Notes under the pieces: model-generated
Told to the model about the DNA's origin: nothing
The model's database searches: none
What the model saw: the letters and a program-made list of their open reading frames with translations, nothing else
Shown here: in pieces, positions 26,868-27,924 of the stretch
Layout: the number at the start of each line of letters is the position of its first letter
Position numbering within the stretch: position 1 is the first letter of the stretch
Made by a program: the position numbers and the translations under genes
Source: an uncultured Gemmatimonadales bacterium
GTDB lineage: Bacteria; Gemmatimonadota; Gemmatimonadetes; JACCXV01; JAHWKZ01
DNA: 27,924 bases
Direction: 5' to 3'
Assembly: GCA_947259315.1 (NCBI GenBank)
Contig: CAMYLR010000002.1
Location: 1 to 27,924 of the forward strand

Positions 26868-27422
26868 CTAGAGAGCGAACGACACCGACCAGGCGACACC
26901 GCCCTCTCTCGACGCCACACCTAGACGCAATGCTTGAAGCGATACCGGCTCCCACCGCTCACCCGGGAGCGCTGCCCCAAATAGCGCCCCGATCCCACCA
27001 CCGATTCCGGCCATCACGACCGATACGAGCACGACCTCGCCTGCCGAGCAGTCGTAATAAACCCACCACTCGTCCTGATCAGCACACGCCAAGCCAACCG
27101 CGAGACCGAAGGCGCCACCGATCGGCGCGCCCCACTTGAGGCCCCGCACCGCTCCCTCGCCGGCATCGCGCGATCGCCGCCGGTCAAAGCTCGTCAGTCG
27201 ATCGATGGGAACCGTCCTGACCTCGTTCGTCAGTGCCGAACGATAGGCTAGGCTATCGGCGCTGAGGTTCATAAAGGTTCCTGATATCGCAGTATCGTCA
27301 GTGCTCTGCTCGGCCAGCGTGAACCGAATCCGTGTTCCCGAGTCGAGCACTGTGCTCTCCTGGCCAAGCGTGGTGCTCGTTACGATCAATCCTAGAATCA
27401 ATGCCCCGAATACTCGCTGCAT
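26868..27422 (-). CDS. secreted protein of unknown function with glycine-zipper segments
   Basis: This 184-residue protein has a signal peptide (about 1-20, ending TTLGQ) and a soluble beta-rich domain (about 22-80: GTRIRFTL, then ISGTFMNLSADSLAYR and TVPIDRLTSFDRR), which resembles small domains found before membrane-zipper proteins. Two Gly/Ala-rich hydrophobic segments follow (about 97-113 and 131-152, with GGAFG and GIGGGIGALFG), plus two cysteines (Cys113, Cys125) between them. I do not recognise a named family. ATG start with GGAGG eight bases upstream. It lies just upstream of the cyclase/NB-ARC gene on the same strand (21-base gap), so the two may be co-transcribed. Confidence 0.75.
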   Translation of the reverse strand: MQRVFGALILGLIVTSTTLGQESTVLDSGTRIRFTLAEQSTDDTAISGTFMNLSADSLAYRSALTNEVRTVPIDRLTSFDRRRSRDAGEGAVRGLKWGAPIGGAFGLAVGLACADQDEWWVYYDCSAGEVVLVSVVMAGIGGGIGALFGAALPGERWEPVSLQALRLGVASREGGVAWSVSFAL

Positions 27423-27588
27423 AGCTCAATCCTCCGTACACGTGGCGAGACTCGTCACGCGCGCGATCATACCTCTGAATGGATACACGTCTCCCTCCGA
27501 TCCCAGCATACGGGGAACGAGTGGGGCCGTCTGTGGGGAAAAACCTGATCTCGTGGAAAGCTAGCTGCGGGCGGGAACCCGCGATCGG
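27423..27588 (-). other. intergenic interval, weak promoter candidate
   Basis: This 166-base interval separates the lipoprotein stop from the next minus-strand gene. TATGAT on the minus strand (27471-27466) could be a -10 box for the 184-residue secreted protein, but no -35 box is seen at the usual distance. An inverted repeat reading GCGGG-TT-CCCGC on the minus strand lies near 27570 but has no T-run after it, so I do not call it a terminator. No small gene or RNA was recognised. Confidence 0.3.
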
Positions 27589-27924
27589 CTAAAGATCAGG
27601 CACGAATAAGATGTCGTCGATCGCGCCCGACAGATTGAATGTCACGACGATCTTCGCGACACCCGATGTCGGACCGAGGTTGATTGGCGGAGTGATCGTG
27701 CTGTCGCCAGTCGGAGTCACGGGAATCCCAAGCGTGATCGGGGTGTCGTCGGGGCCGAAGAGGTCGATCGTGGTTCCGTCTGAGTCGATATCGAGGAGTC
27801 GCAGCGATATCAACGTGATCGTGCCCCGTGGTCCAACGTCCGAGAAGTCGAGCGTAGGTCCCAACGCGTCGGAACGGCATGCCGTGATAGCGAATGAGGC
27901 GAGCAGCGCGGCTACAAGGGTGCC
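27589..27924 (-). CDS. lipoprotein, N-terminus cut by the window end (partial)
   Basis: The minus-strand frame is open from the window edge to a TAG at 27591-27589, giving at least 111 residues. The first residues seen form the hydrophobic core of a signal peptide (LVAALLASFA) and a lipobox ITAC followed by RSDALGP, so it is a lipoprotein whose first few codons lie beyond 27924. The rest is a beta-rich domain with phrases such as TLDFSDVGP, LDIDSDGTTIDLFGPDD and VAKIVVTFNLSGAIDDILFVPDL, suggesting a beta-sandwich or carbohydrate-binding-like fold, but I recognise no family. An internal TTG at 27864 is not the start, because it would drop the signal peptide. Confidence 0.7.
   Translation of the reverse strand, partial: GTLVAALLASFAITACRSDALGPTLDFSDVGPRGTITLISLRLLDIDSDGTTIDLFGPDDTPITLGIPVTPTGDSTITPPINLGPTSGVAKIVVTFNLSGAIDDILFVPDL

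Overview
The window looks like chromosomal DNA from a high-GC, Gram-negative-type (diderm) bacterium. It encodes an outer-membrane porin-like protein, several lipoproteins, a MacAB/Lol-type ABC exporter, a Tat-type signal and the imuA-imuB-dnaE2 mutagenesis cassette. Gene style (a CTC-type L25 with a polyglutamate tail, two CPBP proteases, a cyclase/NB-ARC/TPR fusion, secreted glycosylasparaginase-like enzyme) recalls Gemmatimonadota or a similar little-cultured phylum. That placement is inference, not something proved by the sequence. I see no rRNA, tRNA, insertion sequence, phage gene or CRISPR array, and no gene-free stretch longer than about 170 bases.

Layout. (1) 129-4438, minus strand: housekeeping operon prs - rplY - pth - hppA, with a good sigma70-type promoter at 4500-4529. 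(2) 4526-8240, minus: a metal-uptake operon of porin-like protein, TroA/ZnuA-type binding protein, ABC-3 permease and OsmC-family protein. No ATPase gene for this importer is present here. (3) 8319-12179, plus: four genes joined by 4-base overlaps, encoding a proline-iminopeptidase-like hydrolase, sodium:solute symporter, BON-domain lipoprotein and Tat-exported Ntn-type asparaginase. This looks like peptide or amino-acid scavenging. (4) 12176-18905, minus: CPBP protease, two FtsX/MacB permeases, LolD/MacB ATPase, MacA/HlyD adaptor, VKOR disulfide-forming enzyme, a second CPBP protein and a small proline-rich lipoprotein with two extra cysteines. This could be a maturation-and-export unit for a disulfide-bearing peptide or lipoprotein. 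(5) 19021-24153, plus: imuA-imuB-dnaE2, the damage-inducible error-prone polymerase cassette, preceded by a 9-base direct repeat with 11-base period that could be a LexA-type operator. (6) 24186-27924, minus: a large class III cyclase/NB-ARC/TPR regulator, a secreted protein of unknown function, and a lipoprotein cut off by the window end.

Main points for follow-up: the VKOR/CPBP/ABC-exporter unit with its small candidate substrate; the candidate SOS operator; pth, which has no ATG, GTG or TTG codon where its conserved N-terminus begins and is separated from rplY by only one in-frame TAG; and the metal importer lacking an ATPase gene. Several enzymes have altered key residues: the DnaE2 PHP domain, the second CPBP protein, the cyclase and the asparaginase.
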